From contig JBFYKG010000063.1 of assembly GCA_041311015.1 (NCBI GenBank), positions 1 through 8,019 on the forward strand: DNA of 8,019 bases, given 5' to 3'. This stretch comes from Fluviibacter sp041311015 (GTDB lineage: Bacteria; Pseudomonadota; Gammaproteobacteria; Burkholderiales; Rhodocyclaceae). Shown piece by piece: positions 7,142 to 8,019 of this stretch. The notes beneath the pieces are model-generated. The model did no database searches, was not told where the DNA came from, and saw only the letters and a program-made list of their open reading frames with translations. The translations under genes and the position numbers were made by a program. Each line of letters begins with the position of its first letter. The first letter of the stretch is position 1.

Positions 7142-8019
7142 ATGCCTGCCGACGCCATCCCGCTTTCCCGCATCCGCCGCGTGCTTGTCACCAAGCTGCG
7201 GCACCATGGTGATGTGCTGCTGGCCTCGCCGGTGTTTACGGCTCTCAAGGCCGCCGCCCCGCAGGTACAGATCGATGGCCTGGTCTATGCCGATACAGCA
7301 GAGATGTTGTCCGGGCATCCCGATTTGAGCGAACTGCATGTGATCGACCGGTCGTGGAAGCGGCTTGGTCTCATGGGCCAGGGCAAGGCCGAATGGTCGT
7401 TGCTCAAGACCTTGCAATCCCGCCAGTACGATCTGATCATTCACCTGACTGAACACCCCCGCGGTGCCTGGTTGTCACGTCTGCTCAAGCCGCGTTATGC
7501 CGTCGCACCGCGCGTGAGCGGTCGGGGTCGTTTCTGGAAGGGCAGTTTCAGCCACTTCGTGCCATCAATTATGGGGAGTGGGCGGCGCCATGTGGTCGAA
7601 CAGAATCTGGATGCGCTGCGTCGGCTGGGTGTACAACCCGCGCACGACAAGCGTGCGCTGACTTTTGTGCCCGGCGCCGATGCTGAGGCACATATCGCCG
7701 TGCGCCTGCAGGCGCTGGGTTTGGAACCCGGCAAGTTCGTGCATCTGCACCCCCCGTCGCGCTGGCATTTCAAATGCTGGACTGCCGAGGGCTGGGCGGA
7801 GATCATTGCGCGTATTCGTGCCGCAGGGTGGCCGGTGCTACTTACCGCGGCGCCGGGTGACAAGGAAGGCCATCTGATCGAGCGGATCCAGACCGCACTG
7901 GCGCAGCGGAACGAGCCCCCGGCGGCGAGCCTGTCTGGCGCGTTGTCACTCAAGGAACTCGGCGCGCTAACCGCACAGGCCCGGCTGTTTGCTGGGGTGG
8001 ATTCGGCGCCCATGCATAT
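7142..8019 (+). CDS. waaQ: LPS core heptosyltransferase, WaaQ/RfaQ-like (glycosyltransferase family 9; 3' end cut by window edge)
   Basis: The product probably transfers an L-glycero-D-manno-heptose from its ADP-sugar to the inner core of lipopolysaccharide, on the cytoplasmic face of the inner membrane. The visible 292 residues make up most of a family member of about 350. The N-terminal segment VLVTKLRHHGDVLLASPVF (14-32) is the acceptor-side signature, with Asp24 as the likely catalytic acid. HLHPPSRWHFKCW (201-213) is the nucleotide-sugar-binding signature and FAGVDSAPMH (283-292) the third conserved block. RWxFKCW and the HHGDVLL form favour heptosyltransferase III (WaaQ) over heptosyltransferases I and II, though the exact position of the sugar added is not provable here. 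The ATG is 4 bp after the cobC stop, and no strong ribosome site is seen, which is consistent with coupling to cobC. It has no known role in B12 synthesis. Confidence 0.9.
   Translation, partial: MPADAIPLSRIRRVLVTKLRHHGDVLLASPVFTALKAAAPQVQIDGLVYADTAEMLSGHPDLSELHVIDRSWKRLGLMGQGKAEWSLLKTLQSRQYDLIIHLTEHPRGAWLSRLLKPRYAVAPRVSGRGRFWKGSFSHFVPSIMGSGRRHVVEQNLDALRRLGVQPAHDKRALTFVPGADAEAHIAVRLQALGLEPGKFVHLHPPSRWHFKCWTAEGWAEIIARIRAAGWPVLLTAAPGDKEGHLIERIQTALAQRNEPPAASLSGALSLKELGALTAQARLFAGVDSAPMH

Noticed and set aside
7495..8013. Open leftward frame of 172 codons opposite waaQ
   Set aside because: It lies entirely antisense to a clear glycosyltransferase with family motifs in the other frame. Its composition (rich in Ser, Ala, Arg) is typical of a GC-driven shadow frame.

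Overview
This window is a compact, gap-free block of late cobalamin (vitamin B12) biosynthesis genes from a Gram-negative bacterium, most likely a beta- or gammaproteobacterium. The reasons are the proteobacterial style of the B12 enzymes (BluB, CobO-type adenosyltransferase, CobQ, CobU, CobT), the moderately GC-rich coding sequence, and an LPS-core heptosyltransferase of the WaaQ/RfaQ type at the right end, which implies an outer membrane with a heptose-containing core. I cannot name a genus from sequence alone.

Layout. Two gene strings diverge from a 106-bp spacer (3381-3486). The leftward string, in order of transcription, is bluB (3380-2643), an L-threonine-O-3-phosphate decarboxylase of the CobD family (2650-1628), cobO (1638-1006) and cobB/cbiA (1003 to beyond base 1). 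Its genes overlap by 8 and 11 bp, and the last pair is separated by 2 bp. The rightward string is cobQ (3487-4959), cobU/cobP (4952-5509), cobT (5525-6562), a CobC-type alpha-ribazole phosphatase (6568-7137) and waaQ (7142 to beyond 8019). All junctions there are an overlap or a gap of at most 15 bp. Each string therefore looks like one operon.

How the genes work together. CobB amidates side chains a and c of the corrin ring. CobO adds the adenosyl ligand to cobalt. CobQ amidates the remaining b, d, e and g positions to give adenosylcobyric acid. CobD-type decarboxylase makes (R)-1-aminopropan-2-ol phosphate for the linker. CobU activates adenosylcobinamide to its GDP form. BluB makes the lower-ligand base 5,6-dimethylbenzimidazole (DMB), CobT joins DMB to ribose phosphate, and CobC removes the phosphate from alpha-ribazole phosphate. 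Two steps needed to close this route are not in the window: the CbiB/CobD-type cobinamide synthase that attaches the linker, and CobS, which joins the two halves. No early corrin-ring genes are present, so the sequence does not say whether the ring is made aerobically, anaerobically or salvaged.

I found no RNA genes, insertion sequences, CRISPR arrays or convincing repeats. The only non-coding segment of any size is the divergent spacer. It carries a plausible extended -10 promoter for the cobQ side and a small GC hairpin followed by a T-rich run. I see no undescribed system here. The points worth a second look are the regulatory content of that spacer, the two missing pathway genes, and the close attachment of an LPS gene to the B12 operon.
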